Positions 34,176 to 42,739 are shown, counted from the stretch's first letter. The stretch is DNA of 64,000 nucleotides from Paenalcaligenes sp052103955 (GCA_052103955.1 JBQELO010000016.1:1-64000); one strand, 5' to 3'. The notes: generated from the sequence alone by a model not told the origin. Translations and numbers: made by a program.

Positions 34176-34205
34176 ACAAAAAACCCTCCGTGTTACGGGA
34201 GGGTT
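34176..34205 (-). terminator. Terminator of the YccA-like gene
   Basis: AACCCTCC (34182-34189) and GGAGGGTT (34198-34205) pair around an 8-base loop. On the minus strand the stem runs into TTTTTTGTT, 46 bases after the stop codon. Confidence 0.88.
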
Positions 34206-34250
34206 CTTTAGAAGCTACAGGTAGCTCCCTAGGATGAATATCAACGAGTA

Positions 34251-34961
34251 TTAGTCGTTGTTGCCACCCGTAATACCCAACAGCACCAGCAGGTTACTGA
34301 AGATGTTGTACACATCTAGGTATACCGCCAAGGTTGCGCTGATGTAGTTGGTTTCGCCGCCACGCATGATGCGTTGCAGGTCAATCAGCAAGAAAGCCGA
34401 GAAAATACCGATGGCCATGGTGGAGATCACGAGGCTCAAAGCAGTCATCTGAAAGAAGATGTTGCCCAGAGCAGCCAAGATCAGAATGACCACACCGATA
34501 AACAGGAATTTCTGCATACCGCTGAAATCACGTTTAGCACTGGCAGCCACGCTAGCCATCACAGCAAATACAGCGGCTGTACCACCAAATGCCATCATGA
34601 TCAGTTGGGAACCGTTTTGCATACCCAGCACAAAGCCCAGCAGGCGAGACAGCATCAAACCCATAAAGAAGGTGAATGCCATCAGGAACACAACGCCTAA
34701 TGAGCTGTTTTTGTTGCGCTCAACCATGTACATCAGGCCGAATGCACCGACCAAAAATACTATAGCGCTTACTGCAGGGCTTCCGCCCATAATTTGGTTA
34801 ATGCCAGTGCGCAGGCCAATCAAGGCACCCAGAATGGTGGGAACCATGGAGAGAGCCAGCAGCATGTAGGTGTTACGCAGTACACGGTTCTGGGCCTGTG
34901 CAGACTGCGAAGCCCTTGAGCCGGAATGCTCAGGCAGGCTTGATTGACGAAAGTCGCTCAT
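34251..34961 (-). CDS. Bax inhibitor-1/YccA family membrane protein
   Basis: 236-residue inner membrane protein with about seven hydrophobic helices after a polar N-terminus (about 1-30). ISATLAVYLDVYNIFSNLLVLLG near the C-terminus is the conserved family ending, with an aspartate inside the last helix. The E. coli relative YccA binds and modulates the FtsH protease; a similar role here is inference. It is the single gene of its unit, with a terminator downstream. Confidence 0.9.
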   Translation of the reverse strand: MSDFRQSSLPEHSGSRASQSAQAQNRVLRNTYMLLALSMVPTILGALIGLRTGINQIMGGSPAVSAIVFLVGAFGLMYMVERNKNSSLGVVFLMAFTFFMGLMLSRLLGFVLGMQNGSQLIMMAFGGTAAVFAVMASVAASAKRDFSGMQKFLFIGVVILILAALGNIFFQMTALSLVISTMAIGIFSAFLLIDLQRIMRGGETNYISATLAVYLDVYNIFSNLLVLLGITGGNND

Positions 34962-35030
34962 GACGCATCCTTAAAAAATACGGGAAATGGGTAAAGATTA
35001 ACTGACAACTACCTGAACACGCAAGATTTT

Positions 35031-35468
35031 TTAGCGTTGCAGACTGTGTGCATGCAGGTCATAACCTTTAGATTGATACATGCGCCAACGGTTCCGTGCC
35101 GCCTCTTTGTCTTTGTGTTCATCGGACACAATTTCAAGTATGCGGGTGAACTGCTCGCTGTTTGGCGGGCAAGTAGCTGCGAGGTTAATTAACCAAGCAG
35201 GTTCACTACCGGTTTGGCTTAGAGAGGGATCGGGATCGGTATGGCAAAGAATCACTGGCGTGGTGCTTGCTAACGGGTCTTCAGCGCGCACATGTGGGAT
35301 AAAAGCCGTAGGCTCAAAGCCCCACAGCAAGTGTTCAAAGCGTGCCAGAGCACGGTCATCGTTTAAGTAAACGATGACTCGTCGGCCACGCAGGTAATGC
35401 TTGCGAATGACATCGCAAGCGGTGCGTAGCCGATCTCTGGCATCAAAGGCGAAATCTACGCGAATCAT
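35031..35468 (-). CDS. holC: DNA polymerase III subunit chi
   Basis: Clamp-loader accessory subunit that links the replisome to SSB. It has 145 residues. MIRVDFAFDARDRLRTACDV is the typical N-terminus, GRRVIVYLNDDRALARFEHLLW and a NSEQFTRILEIVSDEHKDKEAARNRWR-like C-terminal helix complete the fold. ATG 35468 was chosen because it overlaps the pepA stop (ATGA); pepA-holC is a conserved pair. Confidence 0.93.
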   Translation of the reverse strand: MIRVDFAFDARDRLRTACDVIRKHYLRGRRVIVYLNDDRALARFEHLLWGFEPTAFIPHVRAEDPLASTTPVILCHTDPDPSLSQTGSEPAWLINLAATCPPNSEQFTRILEIVSDEHKDKEAARNRWRMYQSKGYDLHAHSLQR

Positions 35469-36967
35469 TTGGCCTGTTGGCAACGATCCAGCACAAACTG
35501 CACCAACAGAGGAACAGGACGGCCTGTAGCGCCTTTGTCTTTACCGCTACGCCATGCTGTACCGGCCACATCCAAGTGAGCCCATGGGTAGGCAGAGGTA
35601 AAGCGCTGCAGGAAGCAAGCGGCTGTGACTGAACCGGCTGCTGGGCCACCAATGTTTGCGATATCAGCAAAGTTGGATTTCAGCTGCTCTTGGTAGCGTT
35701 CATCCAAAGGCATACGCCATGCACTGTCGCCGCTTTGTTTGGCGGCGTTCAGCAACTCTTCGGCCAAGCTGTCGTCTGGGCTAAACAAACCACTGTTGAT
35801 GTGGCCTAAGGCCACTACGCAGGCACCAGTCAAGGTGGCGATATCCACCACGGCGGCAGGTTTGAAGCGCTCAACGTAGGTAAGGGCGTCGCACAGCACC
35901 AAACGGCCTTCAGCATCGGTGTTGAGGATTTCAATGGTTTTGCCTGCCATGCTGGTGACTACATCGCCAGGTTTGTTGGCGGCACCGCTAGGCATGTTTT
36001 CGCACGAAGCAATCACGCCAATCACTTCGTGATTAACGTTTAGCTCGGCAACGGCTAGCATGCTACCCATCACACTTGCTGCGCCACCCATGTCGTACTT
36101 CATTTCGTCCATGTTGGCAGCAGGTTTCAGCGAGATACCACCGGCATCGAAAGTAAGACCTTTACCTACAAGCACTAATGGTGCGGCGTCATCGGCCACT
36201 TTTTTGGCAGGCTTGTGTTTAATAATGATGAAAACTGGGGGTTCTACAGAGCCTTTGGCTACTGATAAGAACGAGCCCATTTTCAAGGCTTCCATCTGTT
36301 TACGTTGCAGTACTTCTACTTTTAGCGAAGGGTAAGTTTTGCCTAATTGTTTGGCTTGTTCAGCTAAATACGTAGGAGTGCAGATATTGGGCGGCAGATC
36401 GGCCAGCAAACGGGTAAAATTAACTCCTTTACCTATTGCCGTACCCTCATCCAAGCCAGCTTTGGATTCGCTCACTAGCGTACGAGGCACCCACTGTAGG
36501 TATTTGGAGAGTTTAATGGCTTCGGCTTTGGTGCTTAATGTGGCATCAAAGCGGTAGCTAGCGGCTAGAACAGCTTGTGCTGCACCGCTGCTGCGTTGAC
36601 GCAGTGTGGTGCCGTTGCAGTCTACTCCAGCCAGTGTGGATACAGCTTCACTCAGTTTTGCTTGAATGCAGTAGTGAGCAAAGGTGCTTTCAGCAGTTTT
36701 ATGTTGCGCTGCTTGGTATTTGTCTTGATCGCCCAGGCCTACTAGTACGATACGTTCGGCTTTGATGCCTTCTTGATTACGTAATACCAGGTGTGAGCCA
36801 GACTTTGCGCTAAACTCGCTTTTGAGGACTTTACGTATGGCACCGTTAGAGGCGCGATCGATAATGTCCGCAGCGGGGGTGAGTACCTGGTTGGTAAAAA
36901 CACCGATCGCTAAAGCTGAAGTTTTGATCTGATGTAAAGAAGCCGAACTTTGTGTGCTAAATTCCAT
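35465..36967 (-). CDS. pepA: Leucyl aminopeptidase (cytosol aminopeptidase)
   Basis: Hexameric two-metal exopeptidase of family M17. It has 500 residues, normal length. The metal and active-site residues are in VGKGLTFDAGGISLKP (about 267-282; Lys269, Asp274, Lys281) and NTDAEGRL (349-356; Asp351, Glu353). The N-terminal macrodomain-like part is about 1-170. It is divergent from lptF across 53 bases, the same arrangement as in E. coli, and overlaps holC by 4 bases. Confidence 0.97.
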   Translation of the reverse strand: MEFSTQSSASLHQIKTSALAIGVFTNQVLTPAADIIDRASNGAIRKVLKSEFSAKSGSHLVLRNQEGIKAERIVLVGLGDQDKYQAAQHKTAESTFAHYCIQAKLSEAVSTLAGVDCNGTTLRQRSSGAAQAVLAASYRFDATLSTKAEAIKLSKYLQWVPRTLVSESKAGLDEGTAIGKGVNFTRLLADLPPNICTPTYLAEQAKQLGKTYPSLKVEVLQRKQMEALKMGSFLSVAKGSVEPPVFIIIKHKPAKKVADDAAPLVLVGKGLTFDAGGISLKPAANMDEMKYDMGGAASVMGSMLAVAELNVNHEVIGVIASCENMPSGAANKPGDVVTSMAGKTIEILNTDAEGRLVLCDALTYVERFKPAAVVDIATLTGACVVALGHINSGLFSPDDSLAEELLNAAKQSGDSAWRMPLDERYQEQLKSNFADIANIGGPAAGSVTAACFLQRFTSAYPWAHLDVAGTAWRSGKDKGATGRPVPLLVQFVLDRCQQAK

Positions 36968-37020
36968 ACGATTTTCCTATGAGTACAGGCCTGTTGTCGC
37001 ATTAACCTGCTTATTGTCCC

Positions 37021-38121
37021 ATGTTTTTGTTCAAACGTAGTTCTATATCCGAAATCCTGAGCCACGCAGGTGTCGTGCTATCCACTTTGCTAGTGGTATG
37101 GCTTAGTGTACTGCTGGTTCGGCTAGTAGGCGAGGCGGCGGGTGGCAGTATTGGTGCCGACGTAGTTTTGGGCATGGCGTTGTTCTCGTCTATTACGGCG
37201 CTGCCAGTCATTTTATCGGTGTCGCTGTTTATCGCCGTACTGACCACGATCACTCGTAGCTTCAGAGAGTCTGAGATGGTGGTGTGGTTTGCAAGTGGAC
37301 TGTCGCTACGTAGCTGGATTAGTCCAGTGTTGTACTGCGCAGTGCCTACTGCGTTACTGATCGCTGTGCTGACTTTTGTGGCCTCGCCATGGGCCTACCT
37401 GCAAATTTCTGAATACCGTCAACGCTTTGAGTTGCGTTCTGACTTAAGTAAGGTGTCGCCGGGTGAGTTCATCGAGGTTGAAGATGGGGCACGTGTATTT
37501 TTTACTGAAGAGCCTTTAGATGACGGAGCCGAGCTGGGCAAAGTGGTGGCTCGCGTTATCGATCCGCAGTGGTTTAGTGTGATTACTGCCAAAAGTGCAC
37601 ATGTGCAGAATGAGGAAAATGGTGACAGGTTTTTGGTGTTGAATGAAGGGTACCGTTACGATGTAAAGCCCAAAACACCGTGGTCCAGAATTACCGAATT
37701 TGAACACTATGGCGTGCGGTTGGAAAACCGTGATGAGCAAGCTACTAGCAGCGAGCAAATACGTGCCCGTGCTGAACAGCAAATCAAAGCAAGACCTACC
37801 TCACAGCTATTAGGTGATGACACCAATAGAGCACGTTCTCAAGTGATGTGGCGCTCAGCGTTGCCGTTAGCAGCGTTGAACTTGGCGTTATTGGCTATTC
37901 CCTTGGGGGCGGTGAACCCGCGCTTAGGGCGCTCAGGCAATATCTTAATTGCTGGGTTACTGGCTTTGCTTTATATGAACTTGATTAACTTGTCGCGTGG
38001 TTGGATTTCTAGCGGCAGTTTGAGTTTCGCCGTGGGTACATTCTTGGTACACGCCGCATTTGCTTTATTAGTGGCATTTTTGTTCTGGCAAAAAATGCGT
38101 GTTAAGCGCCCCAAGCAATAG
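37021..38121 (+). CDS. lptF: LPS export permease LptF
   Basis: Inner membrane half of the LptB2FG transporter that extracts LPS. It has 366 residues. Three N-terminal helices (about 14-38, 48-80 and 95-122), a periplasmic beta-jellyroll (about 130-265) and three C-terminal helices (about 280-360) form the YjgP/YjgQ fold. SRWIxSG-like NLSRGWISSGSLS near the C-terminus is typical of LptF. In many proteobacteria lptG follows, but here cysB does, and lptG is not in the window. Confidence 0.93.
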   Translation: MFLFKRSSISEILSHAGVVLSTLLVVWLSVLLVRLVGEAAGGSIGADVVLGMALFSSITALPVILSVSLFIAVLTTITRSFRESEMVVWFASGLSLRSWISPVLYCAVPTALLIAVLTFVASPWAYLQISEYRQRFELRSDLSKVSPGEFIEVEDGARVFFTEEPLDDGAELGKVVARVIDPQWFSVITAKSAHVQNEENGDRFLVLNEGYRYDVKPKTPWSRITEFEHYGVRLENRDEQATSSEQIRARAEQQIKARPTSQLLGDDTNRARSQVMWRSALPLAALNLALLAIPLGAVNPRLGRSGNILIAGLLALLYMNLINLSRGWISSGSLSFAVGTFLVHAAFALLVAFLFWQKMRVKRPKQ

Positions 38122-38167
38122 CCCGCTTCTCGTTGTAGACTCTAAGTATATAACTATAATTAATATT

Positions 38168-38211
38168 AAGCCCCTTCCTTATTCCATATAATAAGCTAAC
38201 AACAGGGGCTT
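38168..38211 (+). promoter_or_regulatory. cysB leader: -10 box and SD-masking inverted repeat
   Basis: AAGCCCCT (38168-38175) and AGGGGCTT (38204-38211) are perfect inverted repeats 28 bases apart. The second includes the AGGGG ribosome-binding site 6-7 bases before the cysB ATG. A perfect TATAAT stands at 38187-38192 inside the repeat. Confidence 0.5.
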
Positions 38212-38214
38212 ACT

Positions 38215-39162
38215 ATGAATCTTCAACAATTCCGATTTGTGCGGGAGACAATACGCCGCCAGTACAATTTGACTGAAGCGGCTCGTTCACTCTATACCTC
38301 GCAACCAGGTGTATCCAAAGCTATTATCGAGCTTGAGGATGAACTGGGCATCAAGATATTCGAACGACACGGCAAGCGCATTAAAGGGCTTACTCGCCCA
38401 GGTGCGGATGTAGCCAAAATTATTGAGCGCATCATGCTCGAAGTGGATAATCTGAAAAAAGTCAGTGATGACTTTGCGCGTGATGACGAAGGTAGGTTGG
38501 TGATTGCATGTACCCACGCTCAGGCTCGGTATTTGTTGCCTAAGGTGATCCCTGAGTTTAGAAAGCGTTTCCCTAAAGTGCACTTATCCTTGGCAGAGGG
38601 TAGCCCTGCTCATTTGGCATCTATGGTGTTGCACGAACAAGCGGATGTTGCGATAGCGACTGAAACTTTGTCTAAAACACCGGGGTTGGTGGCATTGCCT
38701 GTGTACGAGTGGGAACACACTATTGTAGTAAGGCCTGATCACGAACTAGCCGAGTTGCCTACTCCCTCGTCTAAAAACCTGAATCTGAAATTGTTAGCTA
38801 AATACCCTATCGTGACGTATGACCATGCGTTCTCGGGTAGACGTTCCATAGACGAAGCATTTGCTAAAGAGAATCTCACACCGGATATCGTGCTTGAGGC
38901 GCTGGATGCAGACGTAATTAAAACCTATGTGGACGTGGGCCTAGGTATTGGGATTATCGCTGGTGTGGCCTTTGACCCGCGTAGAGACAAGGGGTTGGTG
39001 GGGTTATCGGCAGGGCATTTGTTCGGCAAGCATCATACCCGCGTGGGTATTAAGGCGGGTACCTTCTTGCGTGACTATGTGTATGTGTTGCTAGAGATGC
39101 TGGCCCCCGCATTAACGCGCGATGTAGTGCAGGATGCGTTAGAGGGCGAGAGCTCAACTTAA
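38215..39162 (+). CDS. cysB: LysR-family regulator CysB
   Basis: Activator of sulfate assimilation and cysteine synthesis genes. It has 315 residues. The winged helix-turn-helix is at about 3-60 (LTEAARSLYTSQPGVSKAIIELEDELG), starting with MNLQQFRFVRETIRR as in CysB proteins. The effector domain (about 90-300) contains ACTHAQARYLLP and TYDHAFSGR, the segments that bind sulfate or acetylserine in known CysB. No cys structural genes are adjacent. Confidence 0.94.
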   Translation: MNLQQFRFVRETIRRQYNLTEAARSLYTSQPGVSKAIIELEDELGIKIFERHGKRIKGLTRPGADVAKIIERIMLEVDNLKKVSDDFARDDEGRLVIACTHAQARYLLPKVIPEFRKRFPKVHLSLAEGSPAHLASMVLHEQADVAIATETLSKTPGLVALPVYEWEHTIVVRPDHELAELPTPSSKNLNLKLLAKYPIVTYDHAFSGRRSIDEAFAKENLTPDIVLEALDADVIKTYVDVGLGIGIIAGVAFDPRRDKGLVGLSAGHLFGKHHTRVGIKAGTFLRDYVYVLLEMLAPALTRDVVQDALEGESST

Positions 39163-39191
39163 CAGCGATTGTTCTGTTTGTTGCGATGACT

Positions 39192-39226
39192 AACCCCTGA
39201 TGTGTATGCATTAGGGGTTTTTTTAT
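39192..39226 (+). terminator. Terminator of cysB
   Basis: AACCCCT (39192-39198) and AGGGGTT (39213-39219) pair around a 14-base loop, followed by a T tract to 39224. It lies 29 bases after the cysB stop. Confidence 0.88.
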
Positions 39227-39277
39227 ATGTTTATAGCGAAATAGTGGGTGTGTGTAACGCTTCTTACATACTCAAGA

Positions 39278-39306
39278 TTGACAATCTTAATGATAATGAT
39301 TATCGT
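39278..39306 (+). promoter_or_regulatory. Promoter with probable Fur box before the DUF2325 gene
   Basis: TTGACA (39278-39283), 17-base spacer, TATCGT (39301-39306). The 19 bases 39286-39304 match the classical Fur consensus (GATAATGATAATCATTATC) at 16 positions and cover the spacer and the -10. An inverted repeat AAGATT-GAC-AATCTT (39275-39289) overlaps the -35. Bound Fur would block RNA polymerase when iron is plentiful. Confidence 0.7.
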
Positions 39307-39336
39307 TTATCTTGTTTTCAATTTTAAGGAGTAAGC

Positions 39337-39672
39337 ATGTCTAATCAGGTAACAGCCGTAGTGGTAGGCGCAGACAGGTTGGGAAACATTCCAGACCTGC
39401 TGAATTTGCACAATATCAAAATTAAACAGCACATTAGTGGAAGAGACCCCTCACATCAGAAAAAAACTTTGCAACTGCCTTCAGGCACAGAGTTGCTGAT
39501 CTTGTTAACGGACTTCTTAGGTCATAACGTGATGAAAACTTTCAGAGCGGCGGCGCAACGCTCTGGTGTTAAAGTGGTTGCTTGTAGGCGCTCCGTCTGC
39601 AGCATGAAACTTGCTCTGACGCAGGGTGGCTTTTGCGAGTCATGCCCGTACAGTGCCAGCAAAAAACATTAA
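39337..39672 (+). CDS. DUF2325 domain protein, probably iron-regulated
   Basis: Soluble 111-residue protein of the DUF2325 family, function unknown. It begins with a Rossmann-like strand (VTAVVVGADRLGNIPDLL, about 5-22); TELLILLTDFLGHNVMKTFRAAAQRSGVKVV forms a second alternating segment. The C-terminal CRRSVC...FCESC has cysteines 83, 88, 100 and 103, able to bind metal or an Fe-S cluster. AAGGAG lies 4-5 bases before the ATG. Its promoter carries a Fur box and it stands alone between two terminators. A role in iron limitation is inferred from that. Confidence 0.85.
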   Translation: MSNQVTAVVVGADRLGNIPDLLNLHNIKIKQHISGRDPSHQKKTLQLPSGTELLILLTDFLGHNVMKTFRAAAQRSGVKVVACRRSVCSMKLALTQGGFCESCPYSASKKH

Positions 39673-39698
39673 TACCTGTATCAGTTTGCTCCGGAAAC

Positions 39699-39730
39699 AA
39701 AAAAGCCAGCTCAATGAGCTGGCTTTTTAG
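39699..39730. terminator. Bidirectional terminator between the DUF2325 and NlpC genes
   Basis: AAAAAGCCAGCTCA and TGAGCTGGCTTTTT are perfect inverted repeats (39700-39728) with A/T tracts on both sides. They serve the convergent DUF2325 (plus) and NlpC/P60 (minus) genes. Confidence 0.92.
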
Positions 39731-39745
39731 TGTCATCACGCCGTA

Positions 39746-40402
39746 TTAGTTATTGGCAGCTAAGCGTCGTGCGCCATTGTAGCGTTTGTTCCAGTAAGAC
39801 ACGGTCATGTCTTCTACACGTACCACAGCGCCTGTGCGCGGGGCGTGTACAAATTTATTGTTGCCGATGTAAATGCCTACGTGGGAAAAACGAGCACCAC
39901 GTGTATTGAAAAAGACTAGATCGCCTTTTTGCAAGTCGTTGCGGTTGACGGATTCACCTTCTTTGGCAAGTTCAGCAGATTGTCGTGGCAGTTTTAAGCC
40001 CAACGATTTTTCAGCGGCATAGCCCACCAAGCCACTGCAATCAAAACCAGTTTCTGGGCCAGAGCCACCGTAACGGTATTTGGTACCCAAGAAGCTTAAG
40101 GCTGCTTCAGCAAAGTCATTGCTAGTAGACTGTTCTTGGCGTTCTGCTAGATAAATATCGCTTTGTGCACGGTTCTTTAGGTAGGCACCTAAAGGGTCAG
40201 ACTGCGTGCGGTAACGTTGATTATCGGTCGCGCTGAGGCTGACAAATAATTCATCCAAGCTTGCTTGGTCGTTAGTAGCGCTAGATTGAGTTGTTGTTGC
40301 ACACCCGCTCAGCAAAACCATAGCACCTATGGCAGCAGCGCCAAGTACACGATTAGGGATGAATGAGCGGAATTGTAAGAAGCTGTTATTTTTAGAAGGC
40401 AT
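39746..40402 (-). CDS. NlpC/P60 family lipoprotein, cell wall endopeptidase
   Basis: 218-residue predicted lipoprotein that cuts peptidoglycan stem peptides. The lipobox LLSGC puts the lipidated Cys at 34. The NlpC/P60 domain (about 95-210) has Cys122 (FDCSGLVGYA), His174 (SHVGIYIG) and His186 (FVHAPR). It resembles the MepS/Spr type; E. coli MepS helps open the wall for growth, and the same role here is inference. Upstream is a 265-base divergent gap to the alcohol dehydrogenase gene. Confidence 0.92.
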   Translation of the reverse strand: MPSKNNSFLQFRSFIPNRVLGAAAIGAMVLLSGCATTTQSSATNDQASLDELFVSLSATDNQRYRTQSDPLGAYLKNRAQSDIYLAERQEQSTSNDFAEAALSFLGTKYRYGGSGPETGFDCSGLVGYAAEKSLGLKLPRQSAELAKEGESVNRNDLQKGDLVFFNTRGARFSHVGIYIGNNKFVHAPRTGAVVRVEDMTVSYWNKRYNGARRLAANN

Positions 40403-40667
40403 AATGTCTGTATTGTTATGGCTTACCGCAATTGGTGGGGTGCAGCAAATTGAACAAGCAACAGGTAGGGAGTTTAGCCAAAGATTTAAGGCGAGTAAAC
40501 CGTGAATCGAGATCAGTTCGTAATTAGATATTACGTACTAATAATTTCACTGCGTTGACAAGGCTCAGTAAAAACAGTTTTTTGGGTGTGCAGCTAGGCT
40601 TGTGCTCATGGCAGTGGCAGCATAGACTGCCTGAACAGCTGACACTAGTATTAATTGGAGTTGAAAA

Positions 40668-41777
40668 ATGATGAAAACACGCGCAGCCGTAGCATGGAAA
40701 GCGGGGGAGCCACTAACTATAGAAGAAGTTACCCTGCAAGGTCCAAAAGCCGGCGAAGTTTTGGTAGAGATTAAAGCTACGGGTATTTGCCACACCGATT
40801 ACTACACGTTGTCTGGAGCAGACCCTGAAGGCTTGTTCCCTGCCATCTTGGGTCATGAAGGTGCTGGTGTAGTGCTAGAGACCGGCCCTGGTGTGACATC
40901 GTTAAAAGCGGGTGATCATGTGGTGCCGCTATACACGCCTGAGTGCAGACAGTGCAAATCATGCTTATCACGCAAAACTAACTTGTGTACGGCCATTCGT
41001 GCCACACAAGGTAAAGGGTTAATGCCAGACAGCACTTCGCGTTTCTCTATTGATGGCAAACCTATTTTCCATTACATGGGTACATCCACCTTCGCGAACC
41101 ACATCGTGGTCCCAGAAATTGCCCTGGCAAAAATCCGTCCTGATGCCCCCTTTGATAAGGTGTGCTACATAGGTTGTGGGGTGACAACGGGTGTAGGTGC
41201 TGTATTGTTTACCGCCAATGTAGAGGCTGGTGCCAATGTGGTGGTGTTTGGTTTGGGTGGTATTGGGTTGAACGTTATCCAAGGTGCCAAGATGGTGGGT
41301 GCCGATAAGATTATTGGTGTAGACCTGAACCCAGAGCGTGAAGCCATGGCCAGACAGTTTGGTATGACGCACTTCATTAATCCTAACGACGTAGAAAATG
41401 TGGTGGATCACATCATCCAGTTAACTGATGGTGGTGCCGATTACTCGTTTGAGTGTATTGGTAATACGAAAGTGATGCGTCAAGCCTTGGAGTGCTGCCA
41501 CCGTGGTTGGGGGCAATCCATCATTATTGGTGTGGCCGAAGCTGGTGCGGAGATTTCTACCCGTCCATTCCAGTTAGTAACAGGGCGCGTATGGAAAGGT
41601 TCAGCCTTTGGGGGCGCACGCGGTCGTACTGATGTACCTAAATTGGTAGATTGGTACATGGAAGGTAAATTGAATATCGACGATTTAATTACCCACAAAT
41701 TGTCGTTGGATCAAATTAATGAAGGTTTTGATCTGATGAAACGTGGTGAGTCTATCCGTTCGGTAGTGGTGTACTAA
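40668..41777 (+). CDS. adhC: S-(hydroxymethyl)glutathione dehydrogenase / class III alcohol dehydrogenase
   Basis: Zinc-dependent NAD enzyme that oxidises the formaldehyde-glutathione adduct. It has 369 residues. Catalytic zinc ligands are Cys41 (GICHTDYYT), His63 (LGHEGAG) and a Cys in VCYIGCGVTTG near 170. The structural zinc loop has Cys93, 96, 99 and 107. GLGGIGLNVIQGAK is the NAD-binding motif. GGAG stands 7 bases before ATG 40668. A perfect TTGACA at 40555-40560 lies upstream, but no matching -10 is visible. fghA follows after 24 bases, forming the formaldehyde detoxification operon. Confidence 0.96.
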   Translation: MMKTRAAVAWKAGEPLTIEEVTLQGPKAGEVLVEIKATGICHTDYYTLSGADPEGLFPAILGHEGAGVVLETGPGVTSLKAGDHVVPLYTPECRQCKSCLSRKTNLCTAIRATQGKGLMPDSTSRFSIDGKPIFHYMGTSTFANHIVVPEIALAKIRPDAPFDKVCYIGCGVTTGVGAVLFTANVEAGANVVVFGLGGIGLNVIQGAKMVGADKIIGVDLNPEREAMARQFGMTHFINPNDVENVVDHIIQLTDGGADYSFECIGNTKVMRQALECCHRGWGQSIIIGVAEAGAEISTRPFQLVTGRVWKGSAFGGARGRTDVPKLVDWYMEGKLNIDDLITHKLSLDQINEGFDLMKRGESIRSVVVY

Positions 41778-41801
41778 TAGATTGTTGGAGGATGTGGCTT
41801 T

Positions 41802-42653
41802 ATGACTGTTGAGCTTGAGGTAATAAGCGAACACCGTTGTTTTGATGGGGTGCAGCGCTTTTATAAACATGCTTCCCAGGAAATTGGGCTGCCTATGCGT
41901 TTTTCCGTGTTTGAACCACCGCAGGCCAAACACGGACGAGTCCCCGTGCTGTTTTTCTTGGCGGGACTAACATGCACGGAAGAAACCTTCATGATCAAAG
42001 GTGCAGCACAACGCTTGGCCGCTGAGTTGGGCATTATGCTGGTGACTCCTGATACTAGCCCGCGCGGTGCCGACGTACCCGGAGAGGCTGATCATTGGGA
42101 TTTCGGTACCGGTGCAGGCTTTTATGTGGATGCCACGGAGGCACCGTGGTCTGATCATTACCGTATGGAAAGCTATGTGGCAGACGAGTTGTTCTCAATT
42201 GTCACCACGCAGCTTTCAGGTGATGCGAAGAAGGTAGGCGTCTTTGGTCATTCTATGGGTGGACATGGCGCCTTGGTATTAGCGTTGCGTCACCCCGAGA
42301 AATACCGTAGCGTTTCGGCCTTTGCTCCCATTGCAGCTCCTACCAAGTGTCCATGGGGGCACAAAGCTTTTACGGGTTACTTAGGGGCGGACAGGTCTAC
42401 ATGGGAGCAGCATGATGCATCGTCGTTGATGCGCCAGTCACAATGCCCATTCCCAGAGGGCATATTGGTAGACCAAGGCTTAAATGATCAGTTTTTGGCC
42501 GAGCAGTTGTATCCAGAAGCGTTCGAAGAGGCTTGCCAAGCTGTGGATCAACCGCTGACGTTGCGTAGACACGCCGGTTACGATCATGGCTATTACTTTA
42601 TTGCCACCTTCATGGATGATCACTTGCGCTTTCATGCTGAGCGGTTAAGCTAA
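41802..42653 (+). CDS. fghA: S-formylglutathione hydrolase
   Basis: Esterase that releases formate and glutathione in the second step of formaldehyde oxidation. It has 283 residues, normal length. The nucleophile is Ser151 in GHSMGGHGAL. The catalytic Asp is probably in LVDQGLNDQFL, and His in GYDHGYYFIATF near 267. LAGLTCTEETF near 53-63 is the oxyanion segment. It sits directly after adhC and is followed by a terminator. Confidence 0.96.
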   Translation: MTVELEVISEHRCFDGVQRFYKHASQEIGLPMRFSVFEPPQAKHGRVPVLFFLAGLTCTEETFMIKGAAQRLAAELGIMLVTPDTSPRGADVPGEADHWDFGTGAGFYVDATEAPWSDHYRMESYVADELFSIVTTQLSGDAKKVGVFGHSMGGHGALVLALRHPEKYRSVSAFAPIAAPTKCPWGHKAFTGYLGADRSTWEQHDASSLMRQSQCPFPEGILVDQGLNDQFLAEQLYPEAFEEACQAVDQPLTLRRHAGYDHGYYFIATFMDDHLRFHAERLS

Positions 42654-42666
42654 TCCAGCAAACAGT

Positions 42667-42715
42667 AAAACACCCTGTTGGCAACCTACAGTCGCCAGCA
42701 GGGTGTTTTGTTTTC
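42667..42715 (+). terminator. Terminator of adhC-fghA
   Basis: AAAACACCCTGTTGGC (42667-42682) pairs with GCCAGCAGGGTGTTTT (42694-42709) with one T-G wobble, followed by GTTTTC. A strong 16-bp stem. Confidence 0.9.
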
Positions 42716-42739
42716 AGAACACTACTAGCGATACATTGA

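Larger units (their letters stand above)
33580..34177. other. Gene-free repeat cluster between the RarD-like gene and the YccA-like gene
   Basis: About 600 bases without a credible gene. A short open frame at 33918-34100 runs through the repeat and is not supported. The region holds two copies of the palindromic repeat, a duplicated CTCCCCTGAGT block with similar following sequence (33591 and about 33794), a hairpin CCGCTT/AAGCGG (33626-33641) and a 42-base-spaced direct repeat (34072-34087 and 34114-34129). Confidence 0.7.

Noticed and set aside
40523..40560. ATTAG-N10-CTAAT plus TTGACA upstream of adhC as a regulator-controlled promoter
   Set aside because: No -10 box stands at a normal distance from TTGACA, and the inverted repeat is only five bases per side.
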